This document shows, in pieces, positions 1-5,643 of a stretch of 11,580 nucleotides of DNA (position 1 is the first letter of the stretch; every line of letters begins with the position of its first letter). The translations under genes were made by a program, and so were the position numbers. The stretch lies in contig DWXT01000074.1 of NCBI GenBank assembly GCA_019119085.1, positions 1-11,580 on the forward strand, in the 5' to 3' direction. The DNA is from Flavonifractor avistercoris (GTDB lineage: Bacteria; Bacillota; Clostridia; Oscillospirales; Oscillospiraceae). A model generated the notes under the pieces. The model ran no database searches. It saw only the letters and a list, made by a program, of their open reading frames with translations, and was not told where the DNA came from.

Positions 1-18
1 TCGAAAAGACTTTTTCGA
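1..18. repeat. short inverted repeat at window edge
   Basis: A 7-bp perfect inverted repeat (TCGAAAA / TTTTCGA, 4-nt loop) lies just beyond the larger hairpin that follows the SGNH gene. It may be part of the termination region or of an intergenic repeat cut by the window edge. It cannot be resolved further from this side. Confidence 0.4.
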
Positions 19-22
19 CAGG

Positions 23-52
23 CTTTGCCGCCCTGAAAACAGGGCGGCAAAG
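23..52 (-). terminator. hairpin downstream of the SGNH/DltD-like gene
   Basis: Arms 23-35 and 40-52 form a perfect 13-bp GC-rich stem with an AAAA loop, a few bases past the TAA stop at 58-60. There is no U-tract directly after the stem on the minus strand, so it may be a processing or stability hairpin rather than a classical intrinsic terminator. The neighbouring inverted repeat at 1-18 supplies a short T-run further on. Confidence 0.55.
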
Positions 53-57
53 AATCG

Positions 58-1107
58 TTATTGGGCCAGGTAGTCCTCCCACCAGGCCACGCAGGACTGC
101 CAGGCGGCGGTGTTCTCCGCCGTCTGGGCCCGGGGGGTGAGGCCCAGTTCCCCGGTCAGGAAGCACCCCAGCCAGGCGGAAAAGACGGCCGCGCCGTCCT
201 GGTTCAGGTGGCCCCCGTCGTAGAGGTGGAGGGTGGGCACCAGGCCGATCTCCTCAAACATGGCGCTCCAGTCGTAAAATTCCACCGACGGCTCGATGGC
301 GTGGACGTCCTCCGCCAGGGAGGCGTAGGCCTCCGGCGTGCAGCGGGTGTAGCTGGGGTTGACGGTGAGGATCAGCCGAATGCCCTTTTCCCGGCACAGG
401 CCGATGAGCTTCTCCAGCCAGAACAGGTTGTTGGCGTAGTCCTCCCCGCTCACCTGCCGGTCGGCCACGTAGGGGGCCTCGCCCACCCCCTCCAGCACCT
501 CGTTCATGGGGGTGAAGCCCTTTTTCTCGTCCCACTGGTGGGGGAAGAGGGCCTTCTTCACATCGGCCCGGCCCAGCTCCTGCCAGCGGCCGTGGTAGAA
601 GTACAAATCGAAGAGCAGGCCCAGCCGCAGCTCCGGCTCGGCGGCGGTGAAAACGGCCCCCAGCTTGTTGAGGGAGAAGGGCATGGGGACGATGTTGGTC
701 TGGGTGTAGTTCTGATAGCGCTTGAAGTAGAGGGAGGTGGCCTCCAGCACCACCGCCTCCGGGGACTGGGTGCGCAGGATCTCCCGCAGGTACCAGTAGG
801 TGACGGACAGGGGCTGCTCCGAGCCGCCCATGACGTACCCGGTGAGGCCGGAGTGCTCGTACACAATGGAGGGGTTGATGTCGCAGTAGGCGAAGGAGCT
901 GCCCAGGTAGATCACGTCCAGGCTGTCCTCCGGCTCGGCCAGGAAGGCGCTCCAGGTGGAGCCGTAGCTGGTCTGGGCCGGCCGCAGCACGGCGGCGGCG
1001 AAGTGGAGCAGCAGGGCCGTCACCAGCAGGAAGGCTATGGCAAAGAGCAGCTCCCGCCTCCGCCGGGGGCGTTTCGCCGCCGGCGCGGGGTTCGGATGGG
1101 ATTCCAC
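58..1107 (-). CDS. SGNH/DltD-like membrane-anchored protein, partner of the MBOAT acyltransferase
   Basis: This 349-residue protein has a basic N-terminus (RRRR at 16-19 in KRPRRRR), one hydrophobic anchor at about 20-41, and a long extracytoplasmic domain. A GSS motif at 69-71 with a proline eight residues after Ser71 looks like the SGNH block I nucleophile. A D-x-x-H at 297-300 (YDGGH) looks like the block V Asp/His pair. In DltD and AlgJ/AlgX-type proteins this fold works with an MBOAT protein to move acyl groups onto a surface polymer outside the membrane. The gene begins 18 bases after the MBOAT stop, which supports that partnership. The start is GTG at 1107, preceded by AAAGGAGG with 9-base spacing. 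The acyl donor and polymer are unknown. No dltA or dltC lies in the window, so teichoic acid D-alanylation is not supported. Family assignment is fairly sure; exact substrate is not. Confidence 0.8.
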   Translation of the reverse strand: MESHPNPAPAAKRPRRRRELLFAIAFLLVTALLLHFAAAVLRPAQTSYGSTWSAFLAEPEDSLDVIYLGSSFAYCDINPSIVYEHSGLTGYVMGGSEQPLSVTYWYLREILRTQSPEAVVLEATSLYFKRYQNYTQTNIVPMPFSLNKLGAVFTAAEPELRLGLLFDLYFYHGRWQELGRADVKKALFPHQWDEKKGFTPMNEVLEGVGEAPYVADRQVSGEDYANNLFWLEKLIGLCREKGIRLILTVNPSYTRCTPEAYASLAEDVHAIEPSVEFYDWSAMFEEIGLVPTLHLYDGGHLNQDGAAVFSAWLGCFLTGELGLTPRAQTAENTAAWQSCVAWWEDYLAQ

Positions 1108-1125
1108 AGGGTACCGCCTCCTTTC

Positions 1126-2568
1126 CTAAAAGCTGAAGCCGTAGAGGAAGGACTGGGCGTCGTAGCCCGTCCCGTAGCTGCCGAAGATCAGGCAGGCAAA
1201 GAGCAGCACCCACAGCACCGCCCACCGCCCCGGCCGGGGCAGGGCCAGGTATCCGCCGGTGAGGCTGTGGTTCACGCTGCGGAGATCCACCAGCAGCAGA
1301 AGCAGCAGCCCCGCCGCCACCGCCAGCAGATCCCACCGGTTGAGGCCCATGCTCAGGGGCACCCACAGGGGGCCGCGGAGCATGCCCCCCAGCACCGCCA
1401 GGGCGCCCTCCAGGGTGCTGGCCTTGAAGAACACCCAGGCGATGGTGGCCAGCACGAAGGTGCAGCCCACCTGCGCCAGCCGCCGCACCTTGCCCTCCGG
1501 GCTGACATGCAGGGCGGCCCACGCCCGGTCACGCAGGGGCTGGGTCAGGGCCCCCGCCACCTGATAGAGGCCGTTGAGCACCCCCCACACCACGAAGGTC
1601 ATGGCCGCCCCGTGCCACAGCCCGCTGACGGCGAACACAATGAGCACGTTGACGTACTTCCGCGCCGTCCCCCGGCGGGAGCCCCCCAGGGGGATGTACA
1701 GGTAGTCCCGGAACCAGGAGGACAGGGAGATGTGCCACCGCCGCCAGAACTCCGCGATGGAGCGGGAGAAGTAGGGGGTGCGGAAGTTCTCCATCAGGGT
1801 GAAGCCCATGGCCCCCGCCGTGCCCAGAGCCATGTCGGAGTAGGCGGAGAAGTCGCAGTAGATCTGGAGGGAGAAGGCCACAGCCGCCCCCGCCAGCTGC
1901 ACCGCGCCGAAGGACTCCGGCGCGGCGAACACGGTGTTCACCAGCACCGCCAGCTGGTCGGCCAGCACCATCTTCTTGAAGGCCCCCCACAAAAACCGGA
2001 ACAGGCCCGCCCGGAAGGCGTCCCACTGGAAGGGGTGGGGCCGGTCGAACTGGGGCAGGAGCTGATCGGCCCGGGCGATGGGGCCGGACACCACCTGGGG
2101 GAAGAAGGAGAGGAAGAGGGCGTACCGCAGGAAGTCCCGCTGGGCTTCCGCCTTCCCCCGGTAGACGTCGATGACGTAGCCCATGGCCTGGAACAGGTAG
2201 AAGGAGATGCCCACCGGCAGCACCAGCTCCAGCACGGGCATGGAGGCGGTGAGCCCCAGCAGACCCAGGGCCTGCCCCGCCAGGGAGAGGGCGAAGTTCA
2301 CATACTTAAATAAAAAGAGCAGCACCCCCAGCACCGCCAGGCACAGGGCCAGCACGCCCTTCCGCCGCCGCCCCGCCAGCAGGCGGCCCGTGAGATAAGA
2401 GGCCGCGATGACGAAGAGGAGCAGGGAGAGGTACACCGGCCTGGCCCACAGGTAGAAGAACCAGCTGGCCAGCAGCAGCCACAGGTTCTTCACCCGCCGG
2501 GGCAGACAGAAGTACCCCAGCGCCGTGATGGGGAAGAAGCAGAAGAAGGGGAGGGAGAGGAAGGTCAA
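1126..2568 (-). CDS. MBOAT family O-acyltransferase (AlgI/DltB-like)
   Basis: This 480-residue multi-pass membrane protein shows the family hallmarks. The N-terminus is hydrophobic and AlgI-like, with an ASWFFYLW segment at 34-41. There is a CDFSAYSDMA segment at 238-247, an FWRRWHISLS block at 274-283 followed by YLYIPLGG, and the invariant catalytic histidine in WHG at 318-320 (His319). Family members move acyl groups across the membrane and hand them to an SGNH-type partner; here that is probably the gene 18 bases downstream. Length matches AlgI (about 480-520). The start is TTG at 2568. No in-frame ATG or GTG was found in about 50 bases upstream, and AAGGACGGTGATCC just before it is nearly the full anti-Shine-Dalgarno complement (AAGGAGGTGATCC with one extra base). 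It lies 94 bases after hprK and may be co-transcribed with it. The substrate is unknown; alginate is unlikely because no alginate genes are visible. Confidence 0.9.
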   Translation of the reverse strand: MTFLSLPFFCFFPITALGYFCLPRRVKNLWLLLASWFFYLWARPVYLSLLLFVIAASYLTGRLLAGRRRKGVLALCLAVLGVLLFLFKYVNFALSLAGQALGLLGLTASMPVLELVLPVGISFYLFQAMGYVIDVYRGKAEAQRDFLRYALFLSFFPQVVSGPIARADQLLPQFDRPHPFQWDAFRAGLFRFLWGAFKKMVLADQLAVLVNTVFAAPESFGAVQLAGAAVAFSLQIYCDFSAYSDMALGTAGAMGFTLMENFRTPYFSRSIAEFWRRWHISLSSWFRDYLYIPLGGSRRGTARKYVNVLIVFAVSGLWHGAAMTFVVWGVLNGLYQVAGALTQPLRDRAWAALHVSPEGKVRRLAQVGCTFVLATIAWVFFKASTLEGALAVLGGMLRGPLWVPLSMGLNRWDLLAVAAGLLLLLLVDLRSVNHSLTGGYLALPRPGRWAVLWVLLFACLIFGSYGTGYDAQSFLYGFSF

Positions 2569-2586
2569 ACCCGGATCACCGTCCTT
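2569..2586 (-). promoter_or_regulatory. extended Shine-Dalgarno site for the TTG-initiated MBOAT gene
   Basis: On the minus strand the sequence AAGGACGGTGATCC matches the long anti-SD complement AAGGAGGTGATCC with one inserted base. The core lies about 10 bases before TTG at 2568. This decides the start, because no better initiation codon with a ribosome binding site is visible nearby. Confidence 0.55.
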
Positions 2587-2615
2587 GCACTTGGAGTGGA
2601 AGAGGGCAGGTACAG

Positions 2616-2649
2616 CGCAGAGCCCCCCGAAAAAACGGGGAGCTCTGCG
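2616..2649 (-). terminator. hairpin between hprK and the MBOAT gene
   Basis: Arms 2616-2629 and 2636-2649 pair over 14 positions with one C-A mismatch around an A6 loop (T6 on the minus strand). It begins 14 bases past the hprK stop. No U-tract follows on the minus strand, so it may be a weak terminator, attenuator or mRNA processing hairpin that separates hprK expression from the acyltransferase pair. Confidence 0.5.
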
Positions 2650-2662
2650 GAAGCGTGGTCTG

Positions 2663-3619
2663 TTATTCGCCGCCCAGCTGGGCGCTCATGGCCTGGTCGA
2701 AGTGCTCGTTGATCTGCTTGGTGAACTCCACGGCGGCGTTGTAGCCCATCTTCTTGTGGCGGTTGTTCATGGCCGCCACCTCGATGATCACCGCCAGGTT
2801 GCGGCCCGGCCGCACCGGGACAGTGAGGGAGGGCACCTGGATGTCCAGAATGGTGGTGTACAGGTTTTCCAGGCCCAGCCGGTCGTACATGGTGCCGTCC
2901 TTCCAGGGCTCCAGGTTGATGACCATGTCGATCTCCGCCTCGTCCTTGACGGCGCTCATGCCGAACAGGCGGCACACGTCGATGACGCCGATGCCCCGCA
3001 GCTCGATATAGTGGCGGATCAGCTCCGGCGCGGTGCCCACCAGCCGGTCGGTGACGTTGCGCTTGATCTCCACCGCGTCGTCGGCGATCAGGCGGTGGCC
3101 CCGCTTGACCAGCTCGATGGCGGTTTCGCTCTTGCCCACGCCGGACTCGCCCAGCAGGAGCACGCCCTCGCCGTATACCTCCACCAGCACCCCGTGGCGG
3201 GTGATGCGGGGGGCCAGGTAGGACTTGAGGGCGGCGATGATGTTGCTCATGAGCACGGAGGTGGTGTCCTGGCTGCGCAGCACCGTCCGGTCATACTTGT
3301 CCGCCATCTCCATGCACTCGGGGTAGGGGTCGATGCCCCGGGAGATGATCAGGGCCGGGATGTCCTGGGACAAGAGCTGCTCAAAGCTGACCTGCCGCTG
3401 CTCCGCCGTCAGGCCGGACAGGAAGGTGTCCTCCACCCGGCCGATGATCTGGAGCCGGTCGGGATCGAAGTAGTCGAAAAAGCCGGTGAGCTGGAGCCCC
3501 GGGCGGTTCACGTTCTCGGTGCGGATGGGCCGGTCTTCATATCCGGCGGCGCCCCGCAGCACCTCCAGGCGGAACTCCCGGATCAATTTTCCCAATTTGA
3601 CGCTGTACAGGCTGTCCAC
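2663..3619 (-). CDS. hprK: HPr kinase/phosphorylase
   Basis: HprK phosphorylates HPr (and Crh where present) on Ser46 using ATP or pyrophosphate, and also reverses the reaction. It is the cytoplasmic sensor for carbon catabolite repression in Bacillota. The 318-residue length is typical. Visible motifs are His142 in RHG (the family active-site histidine region), a Walker A loop GESGVGKS at 157-164, the acidic IADDAVEI segment at 178-185, the family signature around ELRGIGVIDV at 206-215, and VPVRPGRN at 267-274 near the C-terminal regulatory loop. The N-terminal half (1-130) is the usual HprK_N domain. The start is GTG at 3619, with AAAGGAGG 8 bases upstream. The gene is divergent from rpmB and is not beside lgt or a ptsH gene, as it is in some Bacilli. 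The MBOAT gene follows after 94 bases and a hairpin. Confidence 0.97.
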   Translation of the reverse strand: MDSLYSVKLGKLIREFRLEVLRGAAGYEDRPIRTENVNRPGLQLTGFFDYFDPDRLQIIGRVEDTFLSGLTAEQRQVSFEQLLSQDIPALIISRGIDPYPECMEMADKYDRTVLRSQDTTSVLMSNIIAALKSYLAPRITRHGVLVEVYGEGVLLLGESGVGKSETAIELVKRGHRLIADDAVEIKRNVTDRLVGTAPELIRHYIELRGIGVIDVCRLFGMSAVKDEAEIDMVINLEPWKDGTMYDRLGLENLYTTILDIQVPSLTVPVRPGRNLAVIIEVAAMNNRHKKMGYNAAVEFTKQINEHFDQAMSAQLGGE

Positions 3620-3645
3620 TGGCGCTCCCTCCTTTTATTTGGTTT

Positions 3646-3675
3646 AGTATACCACCACAGCCCGTCCCTTTGCAA
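3646..3675 (-). promoter_or_regulatory. sigma-A-type promoter of hprK
   Basis: On the minus strand a -35 box TTGCAA (3675-3670) and a -10 box TATACT (3651-3646) are separated by 18 bases. They lie about 27 bases upstream of the GTG start and its AAGGAGG site. The -10 box matches consensus at five of six positions. Confidence 0.75.
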
Positions 3676-3712
3676 GCCGGACGAAAAAAAGTCGGGTTTT
3701 GAAAAAAAGTGC

Positions 3713-3741
3713 TTGCATTTCCCGCCGGGCTCTGTTATTAT
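3713..3741 (+). promoter_or_regulatory. sigma-A-type promoter of rpmB
   Basis: A -35 box TTGCAT (3713-3718) and a -10 box TATTAT (3736-3741) have the ideal 17-base spacer. The expected start point near 3748 leaves a leader of about 45 bases before the ATG at 3793. The two divergent promoters (this one and that of hprK) are close but do not overlap. Confidence 0.75.
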
Positions 3742-3792
3742 ATCAATCGATGCTTTAGTAAGCGATCCTGACGAGCGAGGAGGTAATAGCGA

Positions 3793-3981
3793 ATGGCCAA
3801 ATGTGAGTTTTGCGATAAGGGCGTTGTGTTCGGCATCCAGGTTTCCCACTCCCACCGCCGCTCCAACCGCCCTTGGAAGCCCAACGTGAAGCGCGTCAAG
3901 GCGATTGTCAACGGCACGCCCAAGCACGTGTACGTGTGCACCAGATGCCTCCGTTCGGGTAAGGTCACCCGCGCTGTGTAA
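3793..3981 (+). CDS. rpmB: 50S ribosomal protein L28 (zinc-ribbon form)
   Basis: This 62-residue basic protein is the large-subunit ribosomal protein bL28. It begins MAKCEFC, contains the conserved HSHRRSNR segment at 19-26 and ends with CTRCLRSGKVTR. Two Cys pairs, C4/C7 and C49/C52, make it the zinc-binding (C+) form of L28. Species that also carry a C- paralog often control that paralog by zinc; no second copy is in this window. The ATG at 3793 follows GAGGAGGT with 8-base spacing. It is monocistronic, with its own promoter and a strong terminator 1-2 bases past the stop. Confidence 0.97.
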   Translation: MAKCEFCDKGVVFGIQVSHSHRRSNRPWKPNVKRVKAIVNGTPKHVYVCTRCLRSGKVTRAV

Positions 3982-3982
3982 T

Positions 3983-4017
3983 AAAAAAGGATCAGCCGAT
4001 GCGGCTGATCCTTTTTT
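3983..4017 (+). terminator. intrinsic terminator of rpmB
   Basis: The stem pairs 3989-3998 with 4002-4011 (10 bp, 3-base loop). It is extended by six A-T pairs, so an A6 tract precedes it and a T6 tract follows. This is a textbook bidirectional intrinsic terminator, immediately after the TAA stop. Confidence 0.95.
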
Positions 4018-4075
4018 GCTGCCTGCGCAGCGGCGCTCGCCCAAACCGCCTTCTGGGGGCCGAACCGCCGCGTCC

Positions 4076-4111
4076 CTCTGCCGCATAGGATGGGGGAGAA
4101 GGGAGGCAGAG
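4076..4111 (+). repeat. inverted repeat over the SOD ribosome binding site
   Basis: CTCTGCC (4076-4082) and GGCAGAG (4105-4111) are perfect 7-bp complements with a 22-base loop. The right arm overlaps the last two bases of the GGGAGG ribosome binding site (4101-4106). It could partly mask ribosome access, but a 7-bp match may be chance in such GC-rich DNA. No convincing promoter was found in 4018-4100. Confidence 0.3.
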
Positions 4112-4113
4112 CC

Positions 4114-4587
4114 ATGTCCGACCATTCCGGCCCGCTGCCCGGCGTCCTGCTGGAGGGGCGCCCCGCCGCCCGGGCCCTGCTCCGGGGGAGCGACGCCCAC
4201 CCCGGGCTGCTGGGGGAGATGCTGTTTTACCCCTGGCAGGGGGGCACCCTGGTGCTCACCCGGGCCGTCGGCCTGCCCGGCGACGGCTTTTTTGCCCTGC
4301 ACATCCACGCCTTCGGCTCCTGCCGCACCGGCGGAGATGTGGCCTATCTGGGGGCCGGCGGCCACTTCAACCCGGCGGGGCGCCGCCACCCCGACCACGC
4401 GGGGGATCTGCCTGTGCTGCTGTCCGGCGGCGGCCGGGTCTTCTCGGTGAATTACACCGGCCGCTTCACGCCGGGGCAGGTGGTGGGGCGCTCCGCCGTG
4501 CTTCACGCCCTGCCAGACGACTACCGCAGCCAGCCCACCGGCGGCGCCGGGGCGCGTATCGCCTGCGGCGTGATCCGCCCCGTTTGA
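4114..4587 (+). CDS. Cu/Zn superoxide dismutase family protein, cytoplasmic type
   Basis: Cu/Zn SODs convert superoxide to oxygen and hydrogen peroxide. All catalytic positions can be read in this 157-residue protein. The copper ligands are His63 and His65 (HIH), bridging His84 (GGHFNP) and His131 (VLHALPDD). The zinc ligands are His84, His92, His95 and Asp98. Cys70 and Cys151 fit the structural disulfide, and Arg148 the substrate-guiding arginine. The C-terminal QPTGGAGARIACGVI is classical. No signal peptide or lipobox is present, unlike most bacterial SodC, so a cytoplasmic location is inferred. ATG 4114 was chosen over an in-frame ATG at 4090 because GGGAGG sits 7 bases before it and nothing suitable precedes 4090. 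It is flanked by terminators, so it is probably monocistronic. A metallochaperone-like role instead of SOD activity cannot be excluded. Confidence 0.9.
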   Translation: MSDHSGPLPGVLLEGRPAARALLRGSDAHPGLLGEMLFYPWQGGTLVLTRAVGLPGDGFFALHIHAFGSCRTGGDVAYLGAGGHFNPAGRRHPDHAGDLPVLLSGGGRVFSVNYTGRFTPGQVVGRSAVLHALPDDYRSQPTGGAGARIACGVIRPV

Positions 4588-4628
4588 AAAACTGGAGCCG
4601 CGCACCATGGCCGCGGCTCCAGTTTTTT
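4587..4628 (+). terminator. intrinsic terminator after the SOD gene
   Basis: Arms 4587-4602 and 4612-4627 form a 16-bp stem with a 9-base loop, preceded by an A-run and followed by T6. It starts at the last base of the stop codon. It looks bidirectional. Confidence 0.93.
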
Positions 4629-4629
4629 C

Positions 4630-4658
4630 TTGTCAGGGCCGGGCGGATGTTGTAAAAT
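4630..4658 (+). promoter_or_regulatory. sigma-A-type promoter of the thioesterase-deacylase unit
   Basis: A -35 box TTGTCA (4630-4635) and a -10 box TAAAAT (4653-4658) have a 17-base spacer. They start right after the SOD terminator and about 35 bases before the ATG at 4694. Each box differs from consensus at one position. Confidence 0.78.
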
Positions 4659-4693
4659 AGGGATATTCTGAACATCCTGAAAGGAGCATCCCC

Positions 4694-5089
4694 ATGTCAC
4701 TGCAAGTTGGAGCCAGGGGCCGCGCCCAGTGCGTGGTCACCGAGGAGAACACCGCCGCCGCCGTGGGCAGCGGCTTGCTGCCCGTATTCGCCACCCCCCA
4801 GATGATCGCCCTGATGGAGAACGCCGCCGTCAACGCCGTCCAGGCCGGCCTGAACGAGGGGGAGGGCACCGTGGGCACCCACCTGGACGTGAGCCACGAC
4901 GCCGCCACCCCCGTAGGCATGAAGGTGTGGGCCGAGGCGGAGCTTACCGCCGTGGACGGTCGCAAGCTCACCTTCGCCGTCACCGCCTTTGACGACGCCG
5001 GCCCCATCGGCAAGGGCGTCCACCAGCGGTTTGTGATCCAGAACGAGAAGTTCCTGGCCAAGGCCCAGGCCAAGAAGGGGGCGGACTGA
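4694..5089 (+). CDS. FlK-like hotdog-fold thioesterase
   Basis: This 131-residue single-domain protein resembles the fluoroacetyl-CoA thioesterase (FlK) family, which hydrolyses acyl-CoA thioesters in the cytoplasm. The FlK catalytic residues are Thr42, Glu50 and His76. Here Thr34 (ATPQM), Glu42 (ALMENA) and His68 (DVSHDA) have exactly the same 8- and 26-residue spacing. Gly61 in TVGTH corresponds to FlK Gly69. The phenylalanine lid that makes FlK fluoroacetate-specific does not seem conserved (Leu at the place of Phe36), so another short acyl-CoA is more likely. Start ATG 4694 follows AAGGAG with 7-base spacing. The deacylase gene starts one base past the stop, so the two are almost certainly co-transcribed. 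Family confidence is high; substrate is unknown. Confidence 0.85.
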   Translation: MSLQVGARGRAQCVVTEENTAAAVGSGLLPVFATPQMIALMENAAVNAVQAGLNEGEGTVGTHLDVSHDAATPVGMKVWAEAELTAVDGRKLTFAVTAFDDAGPIGKGVHQRFVIQNEKFLAKAQAKKGAD

Positions 5090-5090
5090 C

Positions 5091-5564
5091 ATGTCTATTG
5101 AGACCGCCCGGGCCTACCTGCGGGAGAAGGGCTTTGAGGATCGCATCCGGGAGTTCGACGTGTCCAGCGCCACGGTGGAGCTGGCCGCCCAGGCCGTGGG
5201 GTGTGAGCCTGCCCGCATCGCCAAGACCCTCTCCTTCGCCGTGGACGGGGGCTGCGTGCTCATTGTCTGCGCCGGGGACGCCAAGATCGACAACCCCAAG
5301 TTCAAGGCCCAGTTCCACACCAAGGCCACCATGCTCACCCCCGACCAGGTGCTCGCCTACACCGGCCACGCCGTGGGCGGCGTGTGCCCCTTCGGCGTCA
5401 CCAATCCTGACGTGACCACATACCTGGACGTGTCCCTGAAGCGGTTCGACATCGTCTATCCCGCCGCCGGCAACGCCGCCTCCGCCGTGCGCCTGACCTG
5501 CGACGAGCTCTCAGAGCTGTCCAACAGCGCCGGGTGGATCGACGTGTGCAAAAACTGGGCCTGA
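5091..5564 (+). CDS. YbaK/ProX-type aminoacyl-tRNA deacylase
   Basis: This 157-residue stand-alone editing-domain protein belongs to the YbaK/EbsC/ProX superfamily, which removes wrongly attached amino acids from tRNA in trans (for example Cys from tRNA-Pro). Visible family features are Lys45 in AKTLSF, the GGVCPFG motif at 96-102, a YLDVSL strand at 111-116, and an AGNAASAVRL segment at 126-135 near the C-terminus. The length matches YbaK (about 155-160). It starts one base after the thioesterase stop, with AAGGGGG in the end of that gene as its ribosome binding site, so translation is probably coupled. Which misacylated tRNA it handles cannot be read from the sequence. Some Clostridia carry several paralogs with different specificities. 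Confidence 0.9.
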   Translation: MSIETARAYLREKGFEDRIREFDVSSATVELAAQAVGCEPARIAKTLSFAVDGGCVLIVCAGDAKIDNPKFKAQFHTKATMLTPDQVLAYTGHAVGGVCPFGVTNPDVTTYLDVSLKRFDIVYPAAGNAASAVRLTCDELSELSNSAGWIDVCKNWA

Positions 5565-5591
5565 CTGGACAGGCGCGGCCTTTTGTCCAGT
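5564..5591. promoter_or_regulatory. inverted repeat overlapping the DUF308 promoter
   Basis: ACTGGACA (5564-5571) and TGTCCAGT (5584-5591) are a perfect 8-bp inverted repeat with a 12-base spacer. The right arm runs into the candidate -35 box. No T-tract follows, so it is a poor terminator for the deacylase gene. It could be an operator or a weak mRNA 3'-end hairpin. Confidence 0.4.
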
Positions 5592-5618
5592 GACTTTTGC
5601 CCGCCGCCGGGTTATACT
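5590..5618 (+). promoter_or_regulatory. candidate promoter of the DUF308 gene
   Basis: The -10 box TATACT (5613-5618) matches five of six consensus bases. The best -35 at 17-base spacing is GTGACT (5590-5595, four of six). It lies just upstream of the AAAAGGAGGGG ribosome binding site, giving a very short leader of about 18-20 bases. Confidence 0.55.
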
Positions 5619-5643
5619 AGAGAGGAAAAGGAGGGGATGCTCC

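Noticed and set aside
61..2313. Very long plus-strand open frame (about 750 codons) opposite the MBOAT and SGNH genes
   Set aside because: It lies antisense to two clear genes, has a composition rich in G, H, Q, P and V, shows no domain motifs and has no ribosome binding site. It results from the third-position GC bias of the real genes.
3620..3792. Possible riboswitch or ribosomal-protein leader between hprK and rpmB
   Set aside because: The interval is filled by two promoters and short leaders. No extended conserved helices or T-box-like elements were seen.
2525..3889. Plus-strand open frame antisense to hprK and running into rpmB
   Set aside because: The hprK motifs are unambiguous on the other strand. 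The frame crosses two promoters and overlaps the rpmB start in a different frame.
3583..4608. Minus-strand open frame across the SOD and rpmB genes
   Set aside because: It spans two strong terminators and the hprK-rpmB promoter region, and has no recognisable domain.
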